From: Caprimulgus europaeus
Lineage: Eukaryota; Chordata; Aves; Caprimulgiformes; Caprimulgidae
Direction of reading: 5' to 3'
Length of the DNA stretch: 64,000 nucleotides
Assembly (NCBI GenBank): GCA_907165065.1
Contig: OU015524.1
Span: 59,561,295-59,625,294 of the forward strand
In this document: one piece after another, positions 47,201 through 61,500 of the stretch
How positions within the stretch are numbered: position 1 is the stretch's first letter
How the letters are laid out: every line of letters starts with the position of its first letter
Program-made: the position numbers and the translations under genes
The notes under the pieces: generated by a model
What the model saw: the letters and a program-made list of their open reading frames with translations, nothing else
The model's database searches: none
What the model was told of the DNA's origin: nothing

Positions 47201-50200
47201 ATGTTCAAAGCTACAATACAGTTTTTGACAATGCGAGGGGAAGTTGGTCCGGGGATAGCAAGTGTGGAAGCACCTCAACTTCCAGTAAAAACATCTCTAA
47301 GCTATTTCATCTTTTCTTTAGTGAACATTTCTCTAGTCCCTTTAATGCATTTATCGCCTCTACTACCTTTCAAGATAATAGCTATGAATGCCTCCTTTGT
47401 TAAAAGACGCATGCTGCCCTGCGTGTGTGGGAGGTGGGTGTTACAATAGGCATCATATGGCAGTATTCTGGTATTTTAATAAATGAGCTTCTGCTGGAGG
47501 TGACATTACTTGAGTGTAAAACCAGGCATATCTGTCTCCTTAGTAAGATACAGGGTATTTTGCGGGGGTGTGAAGTAATTTTCTTTGAATAATTGAATTA
47601 AGTAATTATGAGTTATATAAATGTATAAGGCTCCAATTGCCCATAGTATCTGTGTACCATTCACAGAAGTCAATGCAATATTTTCTTCTGATTACATGAA
47701 CACTCTATTCTGAATATGCCAAACAACCTTCCTTTCTCCTTTTTTATAGTTCCCTGAGAACTACTTCTGTAACACCCATGAGATGTGAAGAGAAACCAGA
47801 GACCTCCTACAGGGAACAATCTGCCACCAGAAGAGCTGCGCATTTAACTGATTTTTTTTTGGCTCAGATGCCAACTCACGCCCTCATTTTGAGAGAAAAA
47901 AAAACACTTAAAAATTTTTTAAAAAATTGGTTTTTCAGTGAAGCAAAATCTCAGAGCATCTAATATGTTCAAAATATTTTGATTTGGGCCCTTGCAGACC
48001 AAAGACATAAATGCTAGATTCACAAATGCTGCTGTGGGAGGATATATTATCCAGTAGCCTGGAGCATGCATCAAGCCTCAGGAGAACTAGTTCAGTTTCA
48101 ATCTCTAAAGAAATCTGAGAGCATGTGCCACACAGGACAACATTTTCACTAACTGCCTGCAGGCTGATTGTGCCTGTGCAAGGCTTGGAGCATTGCTCCT
48201 TGGTCTGTCCTGATGAGACATCCACTCCATGTGCAGCTTTTACATTCATTGACACGTGCTCTAGAAGCCAAACATCCACTTCCTAGATGTGTGAGGCATT
48301 TAGACCTTTGTCTTCTGTTTCAGTGCCTGTTAAAAGTATTTTAATCCAAGTAGACTGGCTTCAAATGGACATCTAAGAAGAGACAGCTAAGTTAAGAGTA
48401 ACTGGACAGGGATTTGTAGGACATTCATCTGCAAGGTGGAAGAGCCAGCTGCTGATCTGCCTCTAAAAGATGCACCAGAGCTTTGAGTGGGCACCCAGTG
48501 CTCCTCAGCATCATGTCTGAGCCACCAGGCACCCATGTGCCTCAGGCATCTCGTTGCGAGGTGCTGAGAGTGAGAATGATGCCTGGGGGTCTGGAGCACT
48601 CCCCTGGGAAGTTCAGGGACACCCTGGTGTGCAGGACTGAAGCATGACACTCTTGTACTATCCAAGATTTCAACCACCAGCATGACCACGGGGTATAAAT
48701 TTGACAACACATGGTGATGGTGATGGACATGTATGTCTAAGTTGGGAGCTGGGGTGCCACTATACCTTTTTCATTCCTGCTATTTCTTCCAAAGGCTTAC
48801 TACAGGATCATATCTGGATTAAGCAAAGCTGACTACTTTTGTTTGAGGGTTCTTCAGATAAAGCCTGGGTTACCAAACAAGAACAGTGTTCAGGTTTATT
48901 GAGAAAAGTGAAAAATTGTCAAGCATTAGCACGTTGACGATGGAAGGCCCCATGTTCTTATGCTCCTCAAATGTGTAGCATAAGTCTAGCAAGCATGAAA
49001 TACAAGTTTACAATACCAAGCTATAAATCAATCAATATTTACTGCTCTCTGGACTATAGAAATAGTAAAGATTTAGCTTCAACTACTCGATTTTGTTTCA
49101 TCCTCAAGTTCTCTTTTTGACATTCTTTTCATTTTGTTGGCTTTTGTCTAAAAGCACTGAATTTTTCTGAGATCCTCTGGAAATTTACAAGACAGAGTTT
49201 TTCTTTGGGTTTCAATGATCCCACTTGTAGCAGCATTTAGATTTTTTATTTCAGATGCACCTCTGAGTCACAGAACCGTGTTTCTTCCTTCTTACCTTTT
49301 TTTTAGAAATATCAGAAAAATATTTCAATCTCTCCCTTCCCCCCCCCTAATGCTTTGGCGATCTTAAGAACTGGAACCTTAAAAATTAATGGAGCTGTTT
49401 CAGTGTCTCTACTAGGAAGCTTATATTTATTGGTTTTGTTTATGAGTTTGAAGTAAGAATGTTCTGATTTGCAATGCTCTTTGCTCGTGGCTTTGTCTTT
49501 TGGCAAGATATTTAAAATCCTAATGTCCCTGCTGCTGGCTGACCAAGAACACTGCAATTTCATCCCTTCAGGTGGCTCTTCTGAAACCAAATGTCACTCG
49601 GCTGCCTTATAAAGTCAGTGAAATGTGGAATAAACCAGTCAGTAGCCCGGGGAAGTACCTCTTTCTGGGTGGCTTTGTGTTCCTTGGCAATTTTATATGC
49701 CTGCATACATTATCCTTGTAAGTGTGATGGGAAGTGTAGGTGGTCCCTATTTCTGACATATTACATTTATCTGCATCTCTGGAGCAGCTTAAAAAGTCAA
49801 GCCTTTTTTACAGTCAGAATATTACCATGAATATGATGTGTTCTGGGGACTGCATTCTGCATCTCAAGCATTCAGTTAATCAGAGCTGCAACTCCAGCTG
49901 GTTGTATTTTGCCAGTGAAATAAAACGGAGCTATATAGGGAGAACACGTGAAGGCGTGCAGTAAATTTTTATGAGCCAGAGGATGGAATGACCACATTCC
50001 TCAAGACTCACCAGCAGAGAGCTATGAAGGGCTTAACCAAATAAACTGCAATTAAAACTTTATAGTGTTTCACATTGTCATGTGTTTGTGCCCTATGTGT
50101 AACTTTTATCTCTTGTTTACACCTGCACTGGTGAAACTGAGGACAGCATATGTTGCCATATGGTCACCCGAGAGTCATGATTTCATTTTGTTTGTTCCCA

Positions 50201-51026
50201 GGTCTTCTTTGATGTTTCTTGGAGTCTTTTCACCCTGTTTTGAAACACAGGGAGGTTCGCAGCCAGGAGGGAGCTGTGTGGTAGCACTGCCTTCTCCCTT
50301 TCATGATGCATAGTGGGCTCCCCTGTGCCAAGTGGTGACAGTGCCATAGTCTATAGCTCCTCATAGGAACTCTTCCTCTAGAAAGTATAATTCTGTAGAT
50401 ACCATGGAAACCGAAATGCAGTAGTGGTGCTTATAACTGTATAACAAGCGATGAAATACAGGCACTTACAATGGCCATAGAGTATATTCACTAGACATCT
50501 CCTTGAACCAAAACTAGGGTTAAACATACTCTGGACCTTTATGCCTGTCTCTAGCCTTCCTCTTCAGCCTTCTTCCAGATGTTTTTTATGTTTTATTTTT
50601 CTACTCCTGATACAGGTGGTCTCTGGTTCTCCTTATAGCCTGGCAAGGGCCATGGAGGGTCAGGCCAGGCCGAAGGGAAGGGATAAGCCTCCAGCTCAGT
50701 ATGGCAGTGAGGAAGCGGGAAGGAAAATCACTTCAATAAGGACAAGAAAGCAGAAAGTAGGGCAAGACAGAGTTAAATAGCTGGGACAGCAGGATCAGAT
50801 TAAAAAATACAGTAAATGGTCTTGGGACATTCTCCTGAACCTCCAGCTGACAAAACCTGAATGACTCAGCCCTGTTCACATGATGAGAAAATCTTCCACT
50901 TTGAAAAATGAGGCCTCTGTCATTAATGCTAAATATCTCCCTCCCTGTTTCTGGCTTTAACAGGTTCACGAGTGTAACCCTGGAGTCCTGCAAGATGTTC
51001 CCTCAGAGATAAGCCTGTCCCCAGGG
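44231..51026. other. Intergenic DNA, no gene seen
   Basis: Mixed composition. A CpG-dense patch lies at 45985-46040 inside a GC-rich stretch (45830-46090), with overlapping chance ORFs of up to 124 codons. An A15 run is at 45703-45717. The stretches 44560-44850 and 47560-47650 are AT-rich with TAAT-type motifs and could be conserved non-coding DNA. No gene is recognised. Confidence 0.6.
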
Positions 51027-51100
51027 AATCATAGAAAACAGGGATGGAAAGCACCTCAAGAGATAATCTAACCCCTGTTGTTCCCCCAGGCAGAGGAAGG
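51027..51100 (-). mobile_element. Decayed CR1 LINE 3' fragment
   Basis: AATCATAGAA followed by GGGATGGAAAGCACCTCAAG and an AATCTAACCCC stretch matches, with mismatches, the reverse complement of the CR1 3' end. Only about 70 bp is recognisable. It is older and more diverged than the copy at 55300. Confidence 0.6.
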
Positions 51101-54100
51101 CAGATTACTTACAAGAGCTGGGTGGGGGGTGCATGGGCAGGGTTTATTTGCTGGAAAGCTGTTAAGTAGAGTGTTGGGAGAACAGTGAGGTAATGGGAAA
51201 GGTGTTGCATATGTATAGTATTGGAAACCGCCAGGTAGAAATGAGGTGCTTTGTGGTGACAGTGGAGAGGTAATAATACCAGGTAATGACTATGCTCTTA
51301 AGTTTTTGCATCCAAAGGACTTAGGGCCAGATGGACACCCTGACTTGACTGAGATGACCTTCATTACACATGTCCATCTGCCGCAGGGTGGGGGTAAGGA
51401 CTAGGAGGGCTGCAGCAGGGCTATAGCAGTGCATAAGCTGTGCTGTTAGTGCAATAGCAGTATTGAGCAATGCTGCCCTTCCCAATGACAGCACAGATGG
51501 ATCCAGCCTGGTTGCTTTATGGGGTAAATAATTTGCAGTAATCAACTTAGTAGTTGAGCAAGGTAAGAAGCAAACTGACCTCTTCAAGTCTGACTATTTC
51601 AGACATCTAAGATTCTGAGGAGTTGGAAGAATTTTCAGACACAGGCTTCCAAGTTCCTGCTCTGTGAATTGTAAAAGTTCAAAGATGTCAGGGCTGTTTC
51701 TTGGCCTATATGAATGCAGAGTAATGGAGAAACAAGGCGGACTAATGGGAAACCTGAGACTCAGCTGGGTAAGGTACAGAGTCAGAGTGTATAATATCTG
51801 GCTGCTGAAAGCCAGTGTTGGAAAGTCAAGACAGAACGTCACCAAGGACACGGAAGAGCTCATCACTCAATTGGAATGGAAAAGTCACGAGGGAACCCCT
51901 CAAAGAAGAGCTCAGCATTTATCCCAATAAAATTCTGCCAAGTGATTGAAATAAAAAATAAAATATTTATGCAGAACACAAGTAAAAGAGATTGTAAGAC
52001 ACAGAAGTGTAGCACCTCTGCCATCGACGGTGGTGGGGGTGGTGAAACTTAGTCCTTCCATGCCACCTAGTGTAGGAAGCTAAGCAGCTCTCCTGCTCCT
52101 GGTAGCAAAACTGGGACCTGTGCATGCTGGGAGACTGAACTCAAGGGTGATTAAGCAGGAAATTAAGTGGAGGTCTGAAGCCTGACACTGTATGAACAAG
52201 CTCACCAGTGCAGATAAAAACCTGCCTCCAGGATCATGGCAGCGGGTGACACTTGTTGCTGGCTGTGTTTGCAATGTGGCACACTGAGAGGTTTTACACA
52301 AAACTGTGTGGTTTATGTTTTTATATATTTTAACTAAAAAAGAGCAAAGTTACCTAACTTGTAGCTGTCAACACACTGGAAAAAAAAAAAGATAGGATGT
52401 TTGCATTATGACACTTATTACATGGTTTGAAAGTCTTTATTTCTTAACCACTGGACGGTGGCTAAGTGGATATAGTGTTTGGGGTTTTTTTGATAGGATA
52501 GGAGAAATTTCTTTTTTTGGCTGATTTTTGTGAGGAGAAAAAATAAGCTAAGGTTCTATTAGTAGTTGCTGCAACACACACCAATGGATAAGAAGGGCCC
52601 AAAAGTTGTGTTGTGCTGTCTAATTGCTAAACATATATATGCTTCAGCTGAGTGATTAGAAATAATTTTCTATAGAGTTAGTAGTGTAACTAGGTGAATC
52701 AGGGACTCTTGACCTTGCTTTGAAACATTTGGTGCTAGTTCCTCTTTGATACAGAAAAGTAGATTAGGTGAGAGAGAATTCTGATAGCCCTTCTTACTCA
52801 TGGAAAATCTATACCATGTCATCAGACTTCTTCAAAACTGCTTTTTAACATATTGCAATGTCAGTCCAGGATGTTACCAGTCCCAGAATAACCAGATATC
52901 TATATATATTTCACCCAGAACACCCATGGACAAGGGCACCTGCAAACTGTCAGATTGTCCTATGCATAAGTTGTGAACTATGACTATAAGCAACTTTTGA
53001 GAGTAGCACCACACAAATCATAATTGCTAGTCTTGATATGTAAAGAATAAACAATCTCAGCAAAATTAAAATTCAAAAAAGACAGTTACCCTGAATAACA
53101 TGCTGAAGAGCCTCCTTTAAACACAGAAGGATGTAATTCATGTTTAGTTCCCGATTTTATAATAAATATCTCATTTTTTAAACTCTGCTTTCTAGATTTT
53201 CTTCTACCACTTTGTTTTTTGCCTCTAGAAATCTGCTATCTATCTGAGTTGCTCGGCCACTGTCCTGCTGGGGCTGACAAACAGTATTGTTTCCAAACAG
53301 AACCACTCCATGCTTGTGTCAGGCTTAAAAGCAGATCTGTGCCCTTCCTCCTCCCTGCCTGCTGACAGACACCCTCACCTGTGTGCAGGCTTCTGTGCTC
53401 CCACGCACCTTTATCGTGGTGCAAGTAAGGTTTTATGTGGTGTTTAAACAAGGAAATCCCTAGAAGCAAAAAAGCACTTCAAAAGTTTGGCTTGCATGAT
53501 GGCAGAATGATGACATGTAGCTACAGCGCTAATAAAGGCCGTATGTCTACATTGTGTGTTGAGAAATGGGTGAAGCATAGCACAGGAGAGGAAGAGATGG
53601 AATGTCTTCATATGCTTTCCATTTGCACCCACGTAAAAAAAAAAAGATAGTGTTTCTACTCTTTCCAAGGCAATGTGATGTATGTGTCTGGTTCCATTAT
53701 TAAAAAGAGATTAAAATGATTTAAAATATGTTTCAGTATTAAAAAAAAAATAAAGTGGATGTTGGCCATTTTGAGTCATCAGCCAAACTCTTGGCCTTCC
53801 TGGTTTTTTTTTTGTTCTCTTGGAACTCCCACATATCTCTAGTTAACAGAACCCCCGAAGATGACTGATGTTTAAATATTTAAACTTTTTTCCCCCACAT
53901 TTTTCTAGTCTAATTATTGATCCCACAATGTTTAGTATCCAGGAAGCAATCCCAAGTTCCTGAAATGAAAACCACCTTCCAAAAGCCAGGCTTTTAAAAG
54001 ATGAGTCATTGGCTGGCACTTGAGCATTTTTTGGCACTTAGCTTAAAAGTAAGAGGTTTTGAGGAGAATTTCTGTGTGTGAGAAAGTGAAAAAAAAAAAA

Positions 54101-55299
54101 ATTGCTTGGCATGCAGACTATCAACTTTCAGAGGAGAATGTAATAAAATCATGGTGTCCTGGGTGCAAGTAGGGACAGTCTTGTGTTTGGTGTTTAACTC
54201 CTTCCTGAACAGTCTATAATTTCTCAAAGTCCATCCTGTAAGGCCAGAAAGGAGTGATTGGAATGCAGTAGTCCAAAGGGCTGTATTCTCCCTCTTTGGG
54301 AATGCGTCTGTTCCCTGCTGGAGCTGTTGGGATCTACCAGGGCTTTGGTTTGCTCAGGAGGCTGTGAGGGCCATGGTCTCTGCTCCTGCTCTCTGTTCCT
54401 CACTCCTTCAAGATTGTTGTACCTGAAGCAAATGCCAGATTGCTGGAAGATATTTCATAACTGGTTCACTTGGGAATTGCCCTGCCTCTTTATCCCCTTA
54501 CGCTAGACCTAGAGAAAGGAAAGAGAGGGTAGGCATCTTGACTATATCAGCTAAAGTGCTGTTAACATCTCTCTGAAAATTAAAATCTTTTCCTTACTGT
54601 GTTTTTCCATCTTCCTCCTGAAAACTCTAGTCCAGTTTCAGGAATCTCTACTGGGCTGTACCGGCTCAAGTCAGAAAAGATTAATGTAAAATAGAGGGGG
54701 AACAGAAAAGGCAGGAGTTGCCATACATGCCTCCCTATACTGAACAATCCCAACAAAAATGAGTGTGCTACCAGTGTAGTGCATGATATCAATTAACCCT
54801 TGGAGAGGAAAGACCTGTTGGTCACATGCATCTGTCACCAATAGCAGAGAGGGTAGTGCTGCAAATTCCTGGGTCTCTGACCAGGCTCATAGCACACTTC
54901 CATGTTCCATAGTGCCAGCCAAGAGAAGGCTCACGCTGCATAACTCTCATTATCAACTCTCTACACTGGAGTAAATGTGGAGTAATTCCAGTGAATCAAG
55001 AGAATCAAGGTTGTTAATCAAGGTGTTTTTTAACATCCTTACACTTTTCATCATACTACTCTAAACTTGCAACTTCCCATCTTCAGCTAATAATGCTTGT
55101 CCTCCGACAGTAGTCCACAGTGGCTAAGCATTATTTGGTTTGTCTCAGACTTTATGATTAAATCTATAAAGCCTCTGTTGCAGTATGTGTGGAAGATGAT
55201 GATGATCCTCTTACAATTTCCATTCTAGGTATCATCTGTGATAAAGTGCAAGCTGATGAGGACTGGGGTTATGTAAGTGCTTGGACACTTGGGCACAAA
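51101..55299. other. Intergenic DNA, no gene seen
   Basis: No gene is recognised. Short A-runs occur near 52380, 53640, 53740 and 54090. A TACACTGGAGTAAAT/GGAGTAATTCCAGTGAA relic of the old palindromic repeats lies at 54961-54995. Confidence 0.6.
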
Positions 55300-55587
55300 G
55301 AATCATAGAATGGTTTGGGTTGGAAGGGACCTTAAAGATCATCTAGTTCCAACTCTTCTGCCATGAGCAGGGACACCTTCCACTAGGCCAGGATGCTCAA
55401 AGCCTCAACTGGGCAACCTGTTCCAGTGTTCCAGCTTTCTTGTGGGCCCCTTCAGGTACTGGAAGGCTGCTATAAGATCTCCCTAGAGCCTTCTCTTCTC
55501 CAGGCTGAACAGCCCCAACTCTCTCAGCCTGTCCTCATAGGAGAGGTGCTCCAGCCCTTGGATCATCCCCGTGACCCTCCTCATGAA
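55300..55587 (-). mobile_element. CR1 LINE, 5'-truncated copy with internal deletions
   Basis: The + strand shows the reverse complement of an avian CR1 3' end, starting AATCATAGAATGGTTTGGGT. The familiar GGCAACCTGTTCCAGTG, CAGGTACTGGAAGGCTGCTA and CTCCAGGCTGAACAGCCCCA blocks follow. Compared with the CR1 consensus that I remember, parts are missing near 55410 and 55435, so this copy carries internal deletions. It is non-autonomous, with no reverse transcriptase. It is the strongest evidence in the window for a bird genome. Confidence 0.93.
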
Positions 55588-55862
55588 ACCATGTAGCATC
55601 AGGCAGATTGGTAGAGCTCCCCTAGACTCAGGCAACATTTTTCAAGCAGAAAGTATAAGTAGCTAAACTGTAATGGCCATGGGTTATCAGTGGCATCACC
55701 TACTGTAACAGGACTCTCATCAGTAGCTCCTAGCCTGTCACAATAACAGCTGGGGTGAGGTTTCTGGTGCCAAGTGCTGTCCTATGAATCTGAAGGAAAA
55801 ATTGTTTCAAAGTAGTTGAGATATTCCAGCAATATAAGAAAGAAAACGTCTTTTGCCTATGG

Positions 55863-55898
55863 TAAAAAAAAATAAAAATAAAAATAAAAATAAAAAAA
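55863..55898. repeat. (TAAAAA)n simple repeat
   Basis: About four tandem TAAAAA units flanked by longer A runs. Confidence 0.9.
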
Positions 55899-58540
55899 TG
55901 TCTCTTTTGGCTCGATTTGGTGCTTTTTCACTTTGAAACGGCAAGCTGAAATTTGGTAGAAGGCTGAGATGTGCCTGTTCCTAATGCCAAGTAAAATCCC
56001 CATGAAAATCAGTGAAACTACAAGATTTGGGGGGAGAAGAATGCAGTATGCCTGCTCATTACAGACTTCTGAAATACAAGCAGCTGCTTTGAAAGCTACA
56101 GCCGCAGTGAGCAGGTCTGAGTCTCTCCGTGCCTGTGAGTGTTCACACCCAGGGCTGCAGAGAGCAGCCAGGAAAAGTCTCGCCTGCAGTCGAGCAGGGG
56201 AGCTGGGCTTTCCTTGAGAGGGCGGCTTCCCACGGCTCTGTGCCAAGGAGGGTGGGATGTGAAACCCCGAGTATTTGCCCTTTGCCCCTGTGTTCCCCCG
56301 CTGTGGTCAGCCCGGGCAGTAGGACCGGAGGGAGCCGTGTGACTCTACTTAAGTAGAGAGGAAAGGAGCAGATAAGGACACGGAGAGTAATGAAATGAGT
56401 AGCTGGAGTCAGGGGAAGTGGGAAGCTGACCTAAGGAGGGAGGAATGTCATTGGGGATGTTGGGGTGGGGACACACGAGCTTGGCAAAGAAACTGGGAGG
56501 GGAAGCCAGGAAGGGAGGGTGTGGAAAGGCTGAGATTAGACAAGGACCAGAGAGAAAGTCGGGTTGTGGAGCTGGGCTCTTCTTGGGTTTGGGAAGAGGA
56601 CTGGGTCCAGAAACCCGGTGAGTGGTCTGTGGCACTGGTCAGGGAAGGCATCAGGAAACAGAGTGCAGGAGGAAAAAGTTGAAGGGCATTGGACTGAAGG
56701 ATTTGTGCCGGGATGGAAAAGAGACAGAAGAACTTGCATCCACTCAGGCATACTCCAGCCTCCAGAGCTGGAATGGGACCTGAGAAGATTGTATGGTGAC
56801 CCCACTGCTGTTTGCAAATATCTTTCAGACCTGTTCTTCAAGAAAAGGTGCAAGATCGTGCTTTCAGCTTCTTTCATGTTTGATAATTTGGCTGAATTGC
56901 AGTAGGATAACTTTGTTAGGTAGAGTGAAAAGTGAGATCAGGAAGATGAGACGTGATAATACGTCTGAGCGAATTGTTGTGTTTTTTTCTGTTTTATCAT
57001 GATGTATCTTAAAGTAAGAATCACATTTTATGGATAGATAATTTCTCATCAGTTCCTTACTTTGCCATTTAATTAATCCATTAGGTCATAAATTTCAGCA
57101 AATACACAAGTAGACAAATTTTAGAATATCATAAAAAATAGCACATTATGAATGAAATATAAATGTATTCTCTTGTTTTATCTTCTCAATTTTTACCATT
57201 CTTAAAGAACTTAAAAACTGTAGGAGATTTTTCTATTAATGTAATTTCTAAAAGCTGGCACAGATAAAAACATCTGATGAAGACATGCTTCAATATTTCC
57301 ATGCATTTCAGGCTGACAAAATGTGGCAGCTCTTGTGGTTCTTAAATCCTTTTGTTGGGGAAAGTAAGGAAAGGTAGTGAAAGATTGTCTTATCACCAGT
57401 ATATTTAGCTGTATAATGTAGTATATGAACTTAGTCATCAGATGGAAGCAAATATATCTTCTAATTTTCTAGTTAATTTGTAGAAAGAAGAGAATGTATG
57501 TAGAAGAATGGTTTGCCACAATTAACATTGCTGGTAAGAAGTTTACATCTGTTGACAAAATTAAATCCATTTTACTACCACAGACTTTTTACACTTTTTC
57601 AAATGCTACTGATGCAGTTTCAGCATAGTCAAAGAAATAATCATGGATCAACAAATTATTTCCCTTCAGTTTTATTTGAGGAGTCTAATTAAGTGTGGTC
57701 TTTGGGTTAGGTAAGCAGAATAAACCTTTTGAGTTTGATTTGTTGTTAGATTTTTTTTTTTCTCAGCTTGGCTTTAGTGTAAATTCTGCACTGGCAACAA
57801 TTTTGACCAACATTGCTCAGCATTCCCCTGTTGAGGCTGGATGGATGCATTCACCCTTCCTTGCAGTTATGTGATAAAAATATGAAAAACACATCTCTCA
57901 AAGCAGGATGGATGAGCACTCTGCTTCTGTCACTTGTGGTAAGGCCCTGCACAGTCATGCCCTGAGCAGCTGTATGCCCTTCACTGTGGGAAGAGGAAGG
58001 TGTATCTGTCCCATGTAATGCAGCACTTAGCAGAAAAATCAGTGATATTTCAGCTGGCTTCAAAACCGGGAGCAATGTTGATGTGTCTGCGCTGTGCTAA
58101 CACGACTGGATTGGTTGGTAGGACTTCAGTGAGATCTTTAGTACTGCACTTTGCTCTGTACTTCTACTGACTTACCTAGAAGTTGCTTCAGTATCTACAA
58201 CATTGCCCAGTGCAGAGAAATGGAAAATATGATGGGATCTATTAATTGAATCTATGTTGAAAGGAAAGCATATGAGCAGACTCAGCATGGTCAGCACTTA
58301 GTGAGAGAGCACAGAATGGTGAAACGCTTGCTCCTTTCTGATAGTCTATTACAGATAGCCTTTGGAATATAGCCCTGATTCTTTTTTTTTTTTTTTAATA
58401 TAATGTGATGTTGCTAAAAGCTATTTAATGAAAATAAAATATTTTCCAGAACAGGTACCACATGAACAGTCCAGCTTTCCTTTCTGCTATTCGTATTTTT
58501 ACCACATGTATTGGCAGGGCAGTTTTTAAGAATCTCATCT

Positions 58541-58592
58541 AGCAAAGTACTTGAGCAGGTGCTTAATTTTAAGCACATGCTTAAATGTTTTT
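58541..58592. repeat. Relic of an ancient palindromic interspersed repeat
   Basis: AGCAAAGTACTTGAGCAGGT followed by GCTTAATTTTAAGCACATGC and TTAAATG fits the CAGCAAAGCACTTAAGCACGTGCTTAA-type arm of the same repeat class seen at 44161-44230. The copy is diverged. Confidence 0.5.
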
Positions 58593-61500
58593 CTCTCTTA
58601 AACCCTTATTCTTGGCTTCTACTAAGATCGTTGAAAAGGGTGATAAATGTATGGAAGTTTCTGTGATGTAGAAAACTGTCTATTAGTAACTCCAGAGAAA
58701 CCACCAAGTGATTCCACATGGACCACCAAACTGACTTCAGAGTTTAATGATTTTCATTTGCACTGTCAGTCCAGGGTAGACTCAAGATGAAAAGTTATGT
58801 AATATTTTTCCAGCTCCCCAAGCTATTCAATCCTCCCTCCATCATTTGTTTAATACATTCTTCATATGTTGCTCTGGTCTCCTGACACCCAGGCTGTTCC
58901 TGGGAACAGCTGAATTCCCATATGGGGGGAAGCACATTTCCATATGCTTTTTAGTATTTCAAAAGTGGCTTTTTATTTAATAAAAATAAAATATTTAAGC
59001 CCTCATCCTTCCACACACCGCCCCCCACCTCATTTGGCATGCTTTTAGTGGGTGTCCCAAGAGACTGTAGAGCAGAAACAAGAAAACTACAGTAGTACAG
59101 AGAAGCATGCTTTTCATAGGAGTTCAAGGTGACATGCAGTCAAGAAATACATGAGAAATAAACTGAAGTTAGTCTCCTCTCAGTTTTATTCTGACCTCTT
59201 CACCTCTCGTCTCTTTTCAAAACTACTTTTTTCTGTTTTAGTTTTAAGAGCTAATAAAATATACAGAACCTGACTCTCCTCTTGCATCAATTTTAGATTG
59301 TTAATGTCAGGGTTCTATTACTCCATTAGCCCCACTAAAATGTTGTCACTACTTCAGGGAGAACCACATCCACATTTTCTCAAAAATTCTGTCCTACCAT
59401 TATTCTGAGGACTCTTTCAACTTGCAGCTTAGAGGTATCTCTTTAACACAGAAGTGTTAGTCCTGTGTGAAACTGAAGTAGGAACAGAAGACAATGGGCT
59501 AAATTCATTAAGTACATGGAGAAAATATGAAAAGGTAAACTCCCAAAGGCAGTTTGTGTTCTCAGTCATGCCCATCTACCTTGCTGAAGGCTCTGAAATC
59601 TCAGGGGACAAAGACACCAGCTACCCTATGGATCTCTAAAAAAATAAAGTTTACAGAGTGAATTATTGGCAGAGATAAAGACACCAGGAGTTTCTCTCTT
59701 GCCCTTCATGTGAGAGGATTTTATGCAAAGTGTAGATGCTATGGGGTGCAATGGTCATGTCTCATCTGAAGAGCAATGTTCTTGCCCATCTCAATCAGAT
59801 GAAATCGCTACAGACTAGTAACTGGCTGGTAGATCCCTGGAAGAGCAGTGTTGCTCAGCAGCCTCAGCGTTCCATAACTATGAAGCTTCACGATATAGGA
59901 GACAGTGAAGTAATCCAACATGCATCATGGAGAACAAAAATAACACAGACCATTGAAATAAATGATTTTTTTAATAGGAACAACATGAAATAACATGGTG
60001 TTCACTAATGTATGCTCTTTGGGATTTCAACGTTCTGCATATCCAGGGAATGCAGTGCGGTAACCCCCAGCATCTATAGTTTCCAAAAAGAGTAGAAAAC
60101 TCCACAAATTAGAGAAAACATGTCAGAGCCAGAACTCTGCTTTGCATCTGTCCTCCCCTTCTCCTCCTATCTATGTCACCAAGTGTTTTCTATTAATGCT
60201 TCTCCCTTATCCTACATAGAACCAGAACCTGAATGAGTCACTGCTAGAGAAGGGCTTGTTGGATGGCAAAGGCAAAGAAGCAGCTTTACTAACAGTTTCA
60301 AAACAATAGGGAATATGTGAATGTCCAAAAAAGGAATCACTAAACTTCTTCTGTGCTAGACTCTGACTGGCTTACTGTCAACTCATTAGGCAGCATCCCG
60401 AGCAATGACGAAGGAACGTATTTGAAAATACGTTTGGGACTGGTTTTCAAGCATCAGAATGTTTACACTAGTCGTGAGATTTCCCCTTCTTTTCTATTGG
60501 GTTATTGTGCTAAGAGTATTTGTAGTTAAGATTGTTGATTACCCCTAGCCAGAAAACAGCAGTTGCTTTTGGTGAGTATTTCTGAGGTTTTGAAATTTGG
60601 GTTTGGTCCACATGTGGTAGAATGAAAATGGGAATTTTGCAGTCTTTTAGCAATAAAAAACAGAGAAGAATCAGTAGAGAGAAAAGAGTCAAAAGATGAA
60701 CATGGCATTAACCTGGTATATGGGAAAACCACAGCTGCTCCTGGTAAGGTGAGGACCTTATAAATAACACGTTTGGCTATTCTGCATTCTTTTGTGATGG
60801 GCTATAGGAAACCTTTTTGATTAACAAAACACTCTAGGTTTGGCAGAATGGAAATTCTGGAAATAAAAAATATCACTGAAAATATTTGGATTAGCTTTAC
60901 TGAGAACCCAAGAGCCAACTGTACTTTAAGAGATTAGACCTGGAGGCATGGAAAGTCTGCAAATCCTGATCTTGCATTCCTTTTAGAGAAAGATACCCCT
61001 AAATTACATTGATTTAAAAATATACAGTTCTATGAGAAAGTGTTAGGGGCACCTACATTTTACTCTTGGGAACATGAACAATATCCCAAGACTGTGCCGG
61101 CAACGACAAATATGAGGCTAGTGTCTACATAACATCTCTCAGCAGATTGGTATTTTTTGCTCTATGTGGCTTTAAAAAGAGCCATAGGCTCATCATAACC
61201 AATAGCTATTACAAAAAGTTTAATATATTGGTGAACAAAAGGGGAACAGATCAAACTGAAAAACATACTTTGAGAGTTTGATACCAGATCCGACTTTCTC
61301 TTTTTAGGTGAGACTTCCACTACTGTGGCCATACCTAAAATGTATAAATTGCTCCAAAAAGTTGAGAATGTTATAATTCAAAAATTTCAGTTGACATTTG
61401 GAATAAATTACCGGGAAAGGAAATTGAAGCAAGGACCACAAATAAACTTAAGAGTCATTTAAGTTTATTTCTCAACAAAAGATGAGGTGAGGGATATGGT

